A program made the position numbers and the translations under genes. The notes below the pieces were generated by a model that did not search any database, had not been told where the DNA came from, and saw only the letters and a list, made by a program, of their open reading frames with translations. 64,000 nt of DNA from Chryseobacterium formosense (GTDB taxonomy: Bacteria; Bacteroidota; Bacteroidia; Flavobacteriales; Weeksellaceae): the NCBI RefSeq assembly GCF_900116415.1, contig NZ_FPAP01000002.1:682001-746000 (forward strand), given 5' to 3'. Numbering within the stretch: the stretch's first letter is position 1; each line of letters begins with the position of its first letter. Shown piece after piece: positions 41,378-50,885 of this stretch.

Positions 41378-42613
41378 ATGAAATTTAAAGTACATTACCT
41401 GCTATTGGCATCTGCGATGTTTTTAGCAAATTGTTCTGATGACATTGAACAACCAATCGAAGAACCCGGAAATGAAGCGATCTATCCGCCAGTAGAAACG
41501 GGACAAGCCAACACAACCTATTCCCCTGCTTTTGCCGGACAAACCAGAGTGAATGGCGTGAAAACCCAAACACCTTTCACAAGCACGGTTTTAACCTCAT
41601 CATTAGCTTCACCTTGGGGAATCACCAGTTTGCCTGACGGGAGACTCCTTATCACTCAAAAAGGCGGCACTATGAGAATAGTGACCAATAGCGGAGCGGT
41701 AGGAAATGCCATCACCGGAATACCTGCCGTAAATTCAACAGGACAAGGTGGATTGTTGGGAATTTGTATAGATCCTCAATTTTCTTCAAACAGAATGATT
41801 TATTGGGTTTTTTCTGAAAATGTAGCTGGCGGAACGCAAACTTCTGTTGCAAAAGGAAAGCTTTCTACTTCAGAAACCACTATTGAAAATGCAACGGTTA
41901 TTTACCGTGCAAACCCTTCTTCTTCTGCCGGAAATTTACATTACGGAGGGAGAATCTTATTTGATTCCACAGGAAATCTATTGGTAAGTGTGGGTGAACG
42001 ATCAGATCTTTCAACAAGACCTTTAGCGCAGTCGGTAACAGCAGCAATCGGTAAAGTTTTAAGAATTACGAAAGACGGAGCACCTGCGCCGGGAAATCCG
42101 ACATTCAGTCAAGCTGGAGCTTTGCCGGAATTGTACAGCATCGGTCACAGAAATCCACAGGGAATTGCCATTCATCCAACAACAGGTGAACTATGGCAAA
42201 GTGAGCACGGACCTCGTGGTGGTGATGAGATCAATAGAGTACAGCCTGCAAAAAATTATGGGTGGCCAACAATTACTTACGGTATTGAATACAGCGGGGC
42301 AGTTATCGGCGGTGGCATTCAGCAGCAAAGCGGTATGGAACAGCCAGTTTATTACTGGGATCCTGTAATCTCACCAAGCGGAATGACCTTCTACAAAGGA
42401 AATAATATTCCGGAATGGCAAAACTGTCTTTTCATCGGAGCTCTCAGCGGACAACATATTGTAAGACTGGTTATTAAAGATAATAAAGTGGTAGGTGAAG
42501 AGCGTTTGCTTGCAAGTGAAATGCAGCGTTTCAGAGATATTACCCAAGGAAATGACGGTGCACTTTATGCAATTACTGATGCCGGAAGATTATATAAAAT
42601 TCAAAAACAATAA
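41378..42613 (+). CDS. PQQ-dependent sugar dehydrogenase, lipoprotein
   Basis: A periplasmic or surface beta-propeller of the glucose/sorbosone dehydrogenase family, which oxidises sugars with pyrroloquinoline quinone. The 411-aa precursor has a lipobox (FLANC, C19). Family motifs follow: SPWGITSLPDGRLLITQKGG, GQGGLLGICIDPQF, then NLHYGGRILFD with the catalytic histidine region, GHRNPQGIAIHP, GELWQSEHGPRGGDEIN, KNYGWPTITYG and GALSGQHIVRL. No PQQ synthesis genes are in view, so cofactor would come from outside or another locus. Single gene; a bidirectional terminator separates it from the convergent susD. Confidence 0.93.
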   Translation: MKFKVHYLLLASAMFLANCSDDIEQPIEEPGNEAIYPPVETGQANTTYSPAFAGQTRVNGVKTQTPFTSTVLTSSLASPWGITSLPDGRLLITQKGGTMRIVTNSGAVGNAITGIPAVNSTGQGGLLGICIDPQFSSNRMIYWVFSENVAGGTQTSVAKGKLSTSETTIENATVIYRANPSSSAGNLHYGGRILFDSTGNLLVSVGERSDLSTRPLAQSVTAAIGKVLRITKDGAPAPGNPTFSQAGALPELYSIGHRNPQGIAIHPTTGELWQSEHGPRGGDEINRVQPAKNYGWPTITYGIEYSGAVIGGGIQQQSGMEQPVYYWDPVISPSGMTFYKGNNIPEWQNCLFIGALSGQHIVRLVIKDNKVVGEERLLASEMQRFRDITQGNDGALYAITDAGRLYKIQKQ

Positions 42614-42698
42614 ATAGAATAATTTTTTCGTCCCTTTGAAACACTGGCTTTTACGCTGGTGTTTTTCATTTAAGATAACATGAAATTTTAGAAAACAA

Positions 42699-42729
42699 AA
42701 AACCGTTCTCACAATTTGAAAACGGTTTT
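42699..42729. terminator. Bidirectional terminator between the sugar dehydrogenase and susD
   Basis: Perfect 9-bp stem AAAACCGTT (42699-42707) and AACGGTTTT (42721-42729). T runs occur on both strands. Confidence 0.8.
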
Positions 42730-42756
42730 CCTGATTGAAAATATAGTTGAAAAGAA

Positions 42757-44493
42757 TTAATAACCAGCGTTTTGAACCAAATATCCAGGTTCTGCTGCTG
42801 CTCCGTCGATTGCCGATTGTGGAATCGGGAACAATCTTTTTCTCGGATCTGCATTTGTTTTTGAAGTGTAAGGATCTTCATAATGCCCGAATCTGATCAT
42901 ATCTGTTCGTCTTGAATATTCCCAGTAAAATTCAAATCCTCTTTCTCGGTAAAGCAATTCAAGATTAATGGTAGTTAGAGCAGGAGGTGTTACTGAAGGT
43001 CTTGCTGTTCTTGAAGCTCTTACCAAATTTACATCGGCTAAGGCCGCTCCTGAATTTCCTTTTCTCAGCTGAGCTTCAGCTCTCATTAGATAAATATCAG
43101 CTAAACGGAGAAGTACAATGTCTGCATTCCCTCTGTTTCTTCCGGTATCTGAAGTTCTTGAAAACTGGTATTTTGAAACTCTGTAACCATCCGTGTAATC
43201 TTTGTTGTTCGGGTTTTCAAGATCGATTTCTAAGGTGTGATTCACGTAGTTTACAAAACCGTTTCTCTGCTCGATGATTGGGTATATTTTGTATTGTCCG
43301 TTTACAGTTTGAAATGGCTGTCCGTTTGATGCATTTCTAAGTCCCCATTGAATTCCTCTCTGAATTCCTCTGTTGATTTCATACGTTGCACCGTTAACTA
43401 AGAAATAATGATTGGAATCATTTGCCGGAGTAATTCCTGTTAAATCTTTTAAATTATTAGGAACTACTAAATTTTCTTTATAAAATCTGGCATCAACTTG
43501 TGCAGGATCTGTACTTCCGTAAGCCTGAACCCAAGTTTGATAAAAATCCGAGGTTATGGCAGGACCATCTGTTCCGTTTGCTTTAGGAAAAGCTGCCAAA
43601 GGATACTGACTTCCTGAAAGCGACCAGTATCCCAATCTGTTGTGAGAAGTATTAAGGTCCTGTCTTTGATCAATGGCAAAAATTAATTCTTTGTTTGAAT
43701 GATTATTGTCATCAAATATGGCAAAATATTCAGAGGAAAGACTGTATAATCCTGAATTAATCACTTTGTTGGTATATTCAATGACTTTATCCATATCTCC
43801 AGCGGCAAAAGCAGGAGTTCCGTAAGGATCTCTGTAAACTGCGGCATTCAGATAAAGCTGTGCTAAAAATCCGTTTACTGCAGCCTGAGAAATTCGTCCC
43901 GGGCCTTTTGAATTATCAAGCTCATTTACAACGGCAAGAAATTCACTTTCAATATAAGATACAGCCTCCTGTTTTCTTAAAATCTGAGAATTTTGGGTTG
44001 TAGAATCTTTTTTGAATGCAATTCCCCAATAGTCAAGCATTAGCATATTGTAATAAGCTCTTAAGGCACGCATTTCAGATACGGCTTTTGCTGCATTAGG
44101 GTCTGTTGAAGCAAGAGACTGTAGTTTTTCGATGGCAGTTACGGTTCTCGACAGCATCAGTCTCATGGCGTCCCATGTTTGTTGTACGACAACATTGGTC
44201 GTGGTTGTTGTATGCTGATGAAGTTCAATATATTTTCCACCGTCATACCAGTCGTTTCCGCTTCCTCTTGGCGGAAGAATAGCCTGATCGGAGCTTATAA
44301 GCTGAAGTCCATAGTTTTTGGTATGGGTAAATGCATCTGGAAGTGGTCCGTAAGCCGGAGCAACAAAAGATTCAACAGGTGTTGTGGTTTGCGCCTCAAG
44401 AGACTCGTCGATCACCTGTTCTTCAAGATCGGTACATCCTACAAGAGCAAGAGCACTTAAACTAAGAATTGAGATTAAAAATTTATTTTTCAT
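42757..44493 (-). CDS. RagB/SusD family nutrient-binding outer-membrane lipoprotein
   Basis: This is the surface lid component of a SusCD importer. The 578-aa precursor has a lipobox (ALVGC, C20). The SusD N-terminal TPR-like region is visible (QTWDAMRLMLSRTVTAIEKL, then EMRALRAYYNMLMLDYWG), as is the C-terminal domain with LLRLADIYLMRAEAQLRKG, LLYRERGFEFYWEYSRRTDMIRFG and the closing RLFPIPQSAID. All are standard for the family. It follows susC by 22 bp on the minus strand. No glycosidase is adjacent. The divergent neighbours are phosphatases, so the ligand is more likely a phosphorylated compound than a plain glycan. Confidence 0.95.
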   Translation of the reverse strand: MKNKFLISILSLSALALVGCTDLEEQVIDESLEAQTTTPVESFVAPAYGPLPDAFTHTKNYGLQLISSDQAILPPRGSGNDWYDGGKYIELHQHTTTTTNVVVQQTWDAMRLMLSRTVTAIEKLQSLASTDPNAAKAVSEMRALRAYYNMLMLDYWGIAFKKDSTTQNSQILRKQEAVSYIESEFLAVVNELDNSKGPGRISQAAVNGFLAQLYLNAAVYRDPYGTPAFAAGDMDKVIEYTNKVINSGLYSLSSEYFAIFDDNNHSNKELIFAIDQRQDLNTSHNRLGYWSLSGSQYPLAAFPKANGTDGPAITSDFYQTWVQAYGSTDPAQVDARFYKENLVVPNNLKDLTGITPANDSNHYFLVNGATYEINRGIQRGIQWGLRNASNGQPFQTVNGQYKIYPIIEQRNGFVNYVNHTLEIDLENPNNKDYTDGYRVSKYQFSRTSDTGRNRGNADIVLLRLADIYLMRAEAQLRKGNSGAALADVNLVRASRTARPSVTPPALTTINLELLYRERGFEFYWEYSRRTDMIRFGHYEDPYTSKTNADPRKRLFPIPQSAIDGAAAEPGYLVQNAGY

Positions 44494-44515
44494 TTTTTCC
44501 TTTTTAAATGGTTAA

Positions 44516-47281
44516 TTAAAATGCTACGTTTACACCGAATACAAAACTTTTCGCTTTAGGATAGGTAGCGTAATCGATCCCGAATGACTGAATTCCTCCC
44601 TGAGATAAACCTGTATTAATTTCAGGATCAAAACCTGAATATTTCGTAATTACAAATAAATTCTGAGCTGTTACAGAAAATCTGATATTTCTGATATGAT
44701 CGCCGATTCCCAACACTCTAGGATTTAAATTGTATCCTAAAGTAGCATTGTTTAGTCTGAAGAAATCTCCTTTTTCAAGGTATCTTGTAGAAATTACATT
44801 GGTGTTGTTTACACTTTCGTTAGGAAACTGTGTAGCAGCATCTGTCGTATTGTGTGATAATCCCAGTCTGCCTCTCGAAAACAAGGTTGAAGCCGTGTTG
44901 TTGTAAATCATATTTCCTGCAACTCCATTAAAATTTAAACCTAAATCAAAATTTTTGTAAGCTGCTTTCAGGTACAGATTGTAGGTGAAATCCGGCAATG
45001 CGCTTCCTGCTGCAATTCTGTCATTATCTGTAATCGTTCCATCTCCGTCAAGATCTCTGAAGATATTGGTGCCTTTTTCATCCAATCCTAAAAATTCTTT
45101 TACGAAGAAAGTTCCGATGGGCTCATTATTAATATAACCATTAATCACTGCGTTGGTTGTTCCCGGACCTTGCGCTTCTCCTGTGGTAATTACCTGGTAT
45201 GGAGAATTTTTCACTTTGTTTTTAATGAAAGAAGTATTTCCTCCAATGCTGTATGTAAATGCTTTATTCGAATCGCTGTTGTAGTTTAATGAAATTTCCC
45301 AACCGGTATTGTTGATCTGCATGTTCGGGATGTTTTTCCATGTTGTGCGATCTGGTGCAATGGGATCTACAGGATATATCTCCGAGATAATGTTATCAGA
45401 TACTTTTTTGAAGAAATCGATAGTACCCGTTAATTTATTATTTAAAATTCCAAAATCTAATCCGATATTGGTTTGCTTGGTCACTTCCCATTGTAAATCC
45501 GGATTGTCTGCTCTTACAAGATATATTCCGATAGGATAATTTCCACTATCATTCAGCGGGTAGGTTGCCTGTGCAGTTCCGCTCGCATCTGCTCGGTAGC
45601 TTTTCTTTGTTACCTTACCCGGGATTTCCTGATTTCCGGTTTTACCCCAGCTTGCTCTTAATTTCAAATTGTTGATTTGCTCTACTTCTGAAAGGAAATT
45701 TTCTTTACTGATATTCCATCCTGCAGCAACTGAAGGAAAAAATCCGTATTTGTTGTTTGCTCCGAATTTAGAAGATCCATCGGCTCTTAATGTTGCGGTT
45801 AAAAGATATTTATCCTGAAAGTCATAATTTACTCTTCCAAACCATGATTGTAATTCATTTTTATTGGCAATAATCGATGTTGTCTGGTTTGTTGCTCCCG
45901 CAGCCGGAATTTGGTACTGTGGCTCGATTCCGTTGATGGGGAAGCTTTGGTAAGACCATCCTCTTGAAGTCAGCATTAATCTCTGATAAGAGTGTCCCGC
46001 CATTACATTAAAATCATGGCTGTTGATTTTAAAATTATAAGTTAATGTATTCTCTACAAGAGTATTGTTGTTTGAATAGGTACTTAGATTTAAACTTCCG
46101 ATTTCCAGAGGAATGGCATTCGGCATATTTTGGATCACTCTTTCAGCTGTAGAATAATCGACGCCTAAATTCAATTTATATGTCAATCCTTTAATGATTT
46201 CTACGGAAGGAGAAATGTTGGCTAGAATTCTGTTGTTTGTTGTAAAATCTTTGTAAATATCACGACGAATTATTGGGTTGAAACTACCATTGTTAAAAAC
46301 AGCAGTTGGTGCACCGTCTGTGTATGCAGGGTATGTAGGATTCCATGTTAGCATATTGCTAACTATATCAGTTGCATTAGGTCTGTTGTTTTCGGTTCTT
46401 GTTCCGTTTAGGTTGAAGTCAATTTTTAATCTTCCATCAAAAGCTTTTTGCGAAACATTTATACGCCCGGAATATCTTTTCAAATTGCTGTTGTAAAGAA
46501 TTCCTTCCTGATCTTCGTATCCTAAAGCAGTATAATAATTTGAGTTTTCAGTGGCTCCTGATGCAGAAAAGTTTACGTTTTTAGAAACGGCTGTTCTTGT
46601 TAGTTCGTCCTGCCAATCGGTATTTCCGCCCATATCGTCAAGTTTTCCTCCGGCTGCGGTTACCTGTCTTCTGAATTCATCAGCACCGAAAACATTCATT
46701 TTATTGGCAAGATTTGAAATCGTCAGGTTAGAAGAAAGATTCATCTGAGTTCTTCCTTTTTTTCCTTTTTTAGTAGTGATAATAATGACACCATTTGCTC
46801 CTCTTGCACCATAGATTGCGGCTGCAGAAGCATCTTTCAGTACGTCTGTTGATTCGATATCATCAGGATTGATGAAATTCATTGGGTTATTAGCTGTTCC
46901 TGTATTACTGTTATCGATTACAAAACCGTCGATCACGTAAAGTGGAGTAGTTCCTGAGCGTAAACTTCCGACTCCTCGGATGATGATATTCTGGTTAGCT
47001 CCCGGTTCACCACTTACATTCGCTACATTTACTCCGGCAATTTTTCCCTGAAGCAACTGGCCAACGTTTGCAACCATACCTTTATTGAAATCTTCGCTTT
47101 TTAGCGATCCTACAGCTCCGGTTACGTCAGATTTCTTTTGAGAACCGTAACCGATCATGACAACTTCTTCGATGTCTTTTAATCTGTTTTCATCCTTGAT
47201 GGTGTCGGATTCTTTTTTTTGTGCAAATGTTAAACTGACACAGCCCATCAAAACAGTTGGCACGAGATAAATACGTTTCAT
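44516..47281 (-). CDS. SusC/RagA family TonB-linked outer-membrane transporter
   Basis: A 921-aa TonB-dependent beta-barrel that moves ligand caught by SusD into the periplasm. A signal peptide (to TFAQ) is followed almost at once by the TonB-box region (IEEVVMIGYGSQKKSDVTGAV) and the plug with GKIAGVNV, IIIRGVGSLR, PLYVIDGFV and the SusC hallmark VLKDASAAAIYGARGANGVIIITTKKG. The barrel ends in VFGVNVAF. The N-terminal carboxypeptidase-regulatory-like domain common in SusC proteins is absent, which explains the shorter length. It is the first gene of the susCD operon and divergent from the phosphatase genes. Confidence 0.96.
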   Translation of the reverse strand: MKRIYLVPTVLMGCVSLTFAQKKESDTIKDENRLKDIEEVVMIGYGSQKKSDVTGAVGSLKSEDFNKGMVANVGQLLQGKIAGVNVANVSGEPGANQNIIIRGVGSLRSGTTPLYVIDGFVIDNSNTGTANNPMNFINPDDIESTDVLKDASAAAIYGARGANGVIIITTKKGKKGRTQMNLSSNLTISNLANKMNVFGADEFRRQVTAAGGKLDDMGGNTDWQDELTRTAVSKNVNFSASGATENSNYYTALGYEDQEGILYNSNLKRYSGRINVSQKAFDGRLKIDFNLNGTRTENNRPNATDIVSNMLTWNPTYPAYTDGAPTAVFNNGSFNPIIRRDIYKDFTTNNRILANISPSVEIIKGLTYKLNLGVDYSTAERVIQNMPNAIPLEIGSLNLSTYSNNNTLVENTLTYNFKINSHDFNVMAGHSYQRLMLTSRGWSYQSFPINGIEPQYQIPAAGATNQTTSIIANKNELQSWFGRVNYDFQDKYLLTATLRADGSSKFGANNKYGFFPSVAAGWNISKENFLSEVEQINNLKLRASWGKTGNQEIPGKVTKKSYRADASGTAQATYPLNDSGNYPIGIYLVRADNPDLQWEVTKQTNIGLDFGILNNKLTGTIDFFKKVSDNIISEIYPVDPIAPDRTTWKNIPNMQINNTGWEISLNYNSDSNKAFTYSIGGNTSFIKNKVKNSPYQVITTGEAQGPGTTNAVINGYINNEPIGTFFVKEFLGLDEKGTNIFRDLDGDGTITDNDRIAAGSALPDFTYNLYLKAAYKNFDLGLNFNGVAGNMIYNNTASTLFSRGRLGLSHNTTDAATQFPNESVNNTNVISTRYLEKGDFFRLNNATLGYNLNPRVLGIGDHIRNIRFSVTAQNLFVITKYSGFDPEINTGLSQGGIQSFGIDYATYPKAKSFVFGVNVAF

Positions 47282-47298
47282 TCCTTATTATTTTGGTG

Positions 47299-47517
47299 CA
47301 AAATTAATTCGGTGGAACGCTGAAAACTGTTAAATTAACATTAAGTAAACTGTTTTTAAAATTAATAAAACGTGAATTTTATTGTCAAAAATTAAATTTA
47401 GGAAAACTTTGTGTGAACAAATTTTTTTAATCTTTTTAGAATCAATGGTTTTTCTGTTAACATTGGTTTTATTGATTTTATTAGCTACATTTTGATACCA
47501 TATTATCTCTAATTTTG
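47299..47517. promoter_or_regulatory. Divergent promoter region of susCD and the phosphatases
   Basis: The likely -7 boxes are TAATTTTG on the minus strand (47299-47306) for susC, and TAATTTTG on the plus strand (47510-47517) for the phosphatase, with TTTG at 47491. Between them AAACTGTT is directly repeated at 47324-47331 and 47347-47354, a 23-bp period. A related CTGTTAACATT lies at 47454-47464. Such tandem repeats could bind an OmpR/PhoB-type regulator. This is inference. Confidence 0.5.
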
Positions 47518-47561
47518 TGCCCTTGTTTTGTTTTATAAGTATTATTAAAAATCTAACGATT

Positions 47562-48689
47562 ATGAATTATTGTTACAAAAACGTCAATTTCAGGGCTATT
47601 GCGACTTTTTCTTTGCTTCTTTTTACAGCATTGTTATCAGCTCAAAAAAAACAGAAACCTCTTAATGTCATTTTTATGATCGGAGATGGAATGGGAGTCT
47701 CGCAAGTTACCTCTGCTTTTTATTTTGGAAATTCAGAGCCGAATTTTACTCAATTTAAAATTGTCGGGCTTTCTGAAACCTCTTCCACAAGCAATCTGAT
47801 TACAGATTCTGCAGCCGGAGCGACAGCTTTGTCGACCGGGAAAAAAACCTACAAAAGAGCCATTGGAGTAGATAAAGATTCTATAGCAATCCCAACGATT
47901 TTAGAACAGCTTCAGAAGAATGATTATCAGACGGGTTTGGTAAGTCTTACTTCAATTACCCATGCAACACCCGCTTCTTATTATGCTCATGTGAAAGATC
48001 GTGATTTGCATGAAGATATTGCTTTAGAATTCTTAAAATCTGATGTTGATTTTGCTGCAGGCGGAGGTTTGAAATTTTTCAACAAAAGAAAAGACGGAAA
48101 AAACCTTTTATCAGAATTAAATAAAAAATACAGAATAGATACAGTTTCATTATCAAAACCAATTTCGGGGAAGAAAAATCTGTATTTATTGGCTCAGGAT
48201 GAGTTGCCTAATAAAGTTCAGGGAAGAGGTGATTTTTTACCTGAAGCGACACAGGCCGCTTTAGATTATTTTGCTAGAAACAATAAACCGTTTTTCCTGA
48301 TGGTCGAAGGTTCGTTCATCGATTGGGGCGGTCATGCGAAAGATCCTGAAATGATGACTAAAGAAGTGCTGGATTTTGATAAAACCATCGGCGTGGTCAT
48401 CAATTACATCAAGAAAAATCCAAATACGTTATTGGTTGTTACAGCCGATCACGAAACAGGTGGCGCAAGCATCGGGAAATACTCAGAAAAAGATGCAGTG
48501 ACAGGAAAAGAAAAAGAAATTGGAAATAAAGTTCAGGTCAATTTTATCGACAATCAGCATACTGCAGCTTTGGTTCCTGTTTTTGCGATGGGAAAAGGTC
48601 AGGAACTTTTTTCAGGAGTTTATCCTAATAATACAATCTATCACAAATTGGTTGAAGCTTTAAAAAAGAGTGGAATCAAGATTAAATAA
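47562..48689 (+). CDS. Alkaline phosphatase (PhoA superfamily)
   Basis: An exported phosphomonoesterase. From the ATG at 47562 (MNYCYKNVNF) the 375-aa precursor has a signal peptide ending near LLSAQ. The active-site pattern is VIFMIGDGMGVSQV with the metal-binding aspartate, TDSAAGATALSTGKK with the nucleophilic serine, FFLMVEGSFIDWGGHAKD, and VVTADHETGG with metal-binding D and H, then DNQHTAALVPVFAMG. The longer GTG-started frame is rejected because it runs into the promoter -7 box. The next phosphatase gene begins 21 bp later, so the two form an operon divergent from susCD. Confidence 0.94.
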   Translation: MNYCYKNVNFRAIATFSLLLFTALLSAQKKQKPLNVIFMIGDGMGVSQVTSAFYFGNSEPNFTQFKIVGLSETSSTSNLITDSAAGATALSTGKKTYKRAIGVDKDSIAIPTILEQLQKNDYQTGLVSLTSITHATPASYYAHVKDRDLHEDIALEFLKSDVDFAAGGGLKFFNKRKDGKNLLSELNKKYRIDTVSLSKPISGKKNLYLLAQDELPNKVQGRGDFLPEATQAALDYFARNNKPFFLMVEGSFIDWGGHAKDPEMMTKEVLDFDKTIGVVINYIKKNPNTLLVVTADHETGGASIGKYSEKDAVTGKEKEIGNKVQVNFIDNQHTAALVPVFAMGKGQELFSGVYPNNTIYHKLVEALKKSGIKIK

Positions 48690-48710
48690 CTTGAATTTTA
48701 AAAGAATCTT

Positions 48711-50492
48711 ATGCATTTAAATTTTAAAAAAATCACAGGATTTATTATCTTGTTTTTTGCTGCGACAACTTTTGCACAAACAGCTAAAATTCATTCTCAC
48801 AACGATTACGAACAGAAAGTTCCGTTTTGGTACGCTTTAGGTTCTGGTGCACATTCGATTGAAGCGGATGTTTTTCTTGAAAACAGCGAATTGTTTGTTG
48901 CCCATAATCAGAAAGATATTACCAAAGAAAGAACGTTTGAAAGTTTATACCTGAATCCGATTGATAAAGCTTTGTCTATGAATATGATAAAGCAGGAATC
49001 TTTACAGATCCTGATTGACATTAAAACTGATGCGAAAACAACTTTAGCTCAGATTGTAAAGATCATTCAGAAATATCCTCAAATTACGGCTCAGAAGAAA
49101 GTGAAATTTGTGATTTCGGGAAATCAGCCACACCCGGAAGAGTATAATTCTTATCCTGATTTTATTTTATTTGATTATCAGAAACTGGACGATTTAACGG
49201 CAGCTCAATTGGAAAAAGTGGCTTTATTAAGTTTAAATTTCAAACAATATTCAGTCTGGAATGGAAAAGGCGGTTTAACGGAAGACGATTTGCCTAAAGT
49301 GACCGAAGTGATTAAAAAAGCGAAATCATTCGGAAAGCCTTTCAGATTCTGGGCAATTCCCGACGGAAAAACATCGTGGGAATTTTTTGCACACAATGGA
49401 GTCGATTTTATTAATACGGATCACCCGAAAGAATGTGTGGAATATGTTGAAAATTTAAAGCATAGAACATTTACCAATGCCGTTTTCTCTGAAGTATATC
49501 AGCCTAAATTTTCTTATCTGAAGAAAAATGTTCCTGTAAAAAATGTTATTCTGTTAATCGGCGACGGAAACGGACTTTCGCAGATTTCTTCATCAGTTTT
49601 GGCAAATAAAGGTCAGTTAACTTTAACACAGTTAAAAAATATTGGTTTGATAAAAACAACTGCCGCAGATAATTTTACAACCGATTCTGCAGCCGGAGCA
49701 ACTGCTTTTGCAACCGGAAAGAAAACCAAAAACAGATTCATCGGAGTTGATGCCGAAGGAAAGAAAATACCAAACTTAACAGAAATTCTTTCTGAAAAAG
49801 GCTTCAACACAGGAGTTATTACAACCGACGAAATTGTAGGCGCAACACCATCTGCATTTTATGCCCATCAAAAAGACCGTGGAATGGAAAAAGAAATTGC
49901 AGAAGATTTACTGACGAGCAAACTCACCTTTTTTGCATCAGGAGGAAAATCTAAAATTTCACCCAAACATCAGTTTTCAATAGCTAATCAGCCGGAAGAG
50001 ATTGGGGGAAATAAAGCTGATAAATTGGCTTATTTTATGTCTGATAATGGTGTTCCGCAAGTTTTAAAAGGAAGAGGCAACTTGTTGTCTAATGTTGTAG
50101 AAAATGGATTGACTTTCCTGAAAAATAAAAAGAAACCGTTTTTTATGATGATTGAAGCAGCACAAATCGACAGTGGCGGCCACAGTAATAATGTGGGAAC
50201 TATCGTGACAGAAGGAATTGATTTCGACAGAGCGATTACAAAAGCCATTCAGTTTGCAGACCATAATCCTGGAACTTTAGTTGTGATTACAGCAGACCAC
50301 GAAACGGGTGGTTTCAGCATTCCGCATGGAGATATGAAAACGAGTACCATCGAAGGTGATTTTACGACTGATGACCATTCAGCGACTCTGATTCCTGTTT
50401 TTTCATACGGCTCCGGCTCGGAAAATTTTACGGGAGTGTATGAAAACAATGAGATTTTTCACAAAATTTTAAAAGCTTTAAAGTTTAAATAA
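48711..50492 (+). CDS. Fusion of a phosphodiesterase-like domain and an alkaline phosphatase
   Basis: A 593-aa exported protein with a signal peptide (to TFAQ). Residues 23-255 form a TIM-barrel-like domain of the GDPD/PI-PLC type: IHSHNDYEQKVPFWYAL, SIEADVFLENSELFVAHN, LQILIDIKTDA and near the end FWAIPDGKTSWEFFAHNGVDFINTDHP. Residues 275-593 are a complete alkaline phosphatase with ILLIGDGNGLSQ, TDSAAGATAFATGKK, IDSGGHSNNVG and ITADHETGGFS. The enzyme could cut a phosphodiester and then remove the phosphate. It is cotranscribed with the stand-alone phosphatase upstream, and a terminator follows. Confidence 0.9.
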   Translation: MHLNFKKITGFIILFFAATTFAQTAKIHSHNDYEQKVPFWYALGSGAHSIEADVFLENSELFVAHNQKDITKERTFESLYLNPIDKALSMNMIKQESLQILIDIKTDAKTTLAQIVKIIQKYPQITAQKKVKFVISGNQPHPEEYNSYPDFILFDYQKLDDLTAAQLEKVALLSLNFKQYSVWNGKGGLTEDDLPKVTEVIKKAKSFGKPFRFWAIPDGKTSWEFFAHNGVDFINTDHPKECVEYVENLKHRTFTNAVFSEVYQPKFSYLKKNVPVKNVILLIGDGNGLSQISSSVLANKGQLTLTQLKNIGLIKTTAADNFTTDSAAGATAFATGKKTKNRFIGVDAEGKKIPNLTEILSEKGFNTGVITTDEIVGATPSAFYAHQKDRGMEKEIAEDLLTSKLTFFASGGKSKISPKHQFSIANQPEEIGGNKADKLAYFMSDNGVPQVLKGRGNLLSNVVENGLTFLKNKKKPFFMMIEAAQIDSGGHSNNVGTIVTEGIDFDRAITKAIQFADHNPGTLVVITADHETGGFSIPHGDMKTSTIEGDFTTDDHSATLIPVFSYGSGSENFTGVYENNEIFHKILKALKFK

Positions 50493-50524
50493 AAACATTA
50501 TTTTACGTATTAGATTTGATTTTT

Positions 50525-50558
50525 AAAGCAGTTTCTGGGAAGGGCTGCTTTTTTTTTG
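50525..50558 (+). terminator. Terminator of the phosphatase operon
   Basis: AAAGCAG (50525-50531) with CTGCTTT (50545-50551), then a long T run. Confidence 0.8.
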
Positions 50559-50564
50559 TTCTCC

Positions 50565-50880
50565 CACAGATGGCACGGATTTTCACAGATGATGGAGAAT
50601 ATTTAATGTCAAAAATAATTGACTGATTATAGCATGGAAATAATTAATGCCACGAATTCACGAATTTTTAAGCATAAAATCTATGCTAATCTGTGTAATC
50701 TTTTGGAAATGATTTTTTCGTGGTTTGGAAAACTTATCAATAGGAGCGGACTTTTAGTCCGCTATAAAATATAAATATTTCTGTAGGCTTTAGCCAAAAC
50801 TTATTGAGAACAATAAATAATGTTATTCAGTAAAATCGGCAAAATCTTTTTGAATTAATGTGTAACTTTAGTAAAAATAT
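50565..50880. repeat. Cluster of dispersed intergenic repeats
   Basis: There is no gene in this 320-bp stretch. It contains words typical of Flavobacteriia intergenic repeats: CACAGATGGCACGGATTTTC, CCACGAATTCACGAATTTTT, a perfect 7-bp hairpin AGCGGAC...GTCCGCT (50745-50763), and GGCTTTAGCC. The same style of repeat occurs at 52395-52570 and 59650-59765. The role is unknown. Confidence 0.6.
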
Positions 50881-50885
50881 AGACT

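Noticed and set aside
42987..43277. Plus-strand frame inside susD
   Set aside because: It lies fully within a well-supported gene on the other strand and has low-complexity leucine-rich composition.
47517..47561. GTG start extending the first alkaline phosphatase by 15 codons
   Set aside because: The extension begins on the last base of the predicted -7 promoter box, so ATG 47562 is the better start.
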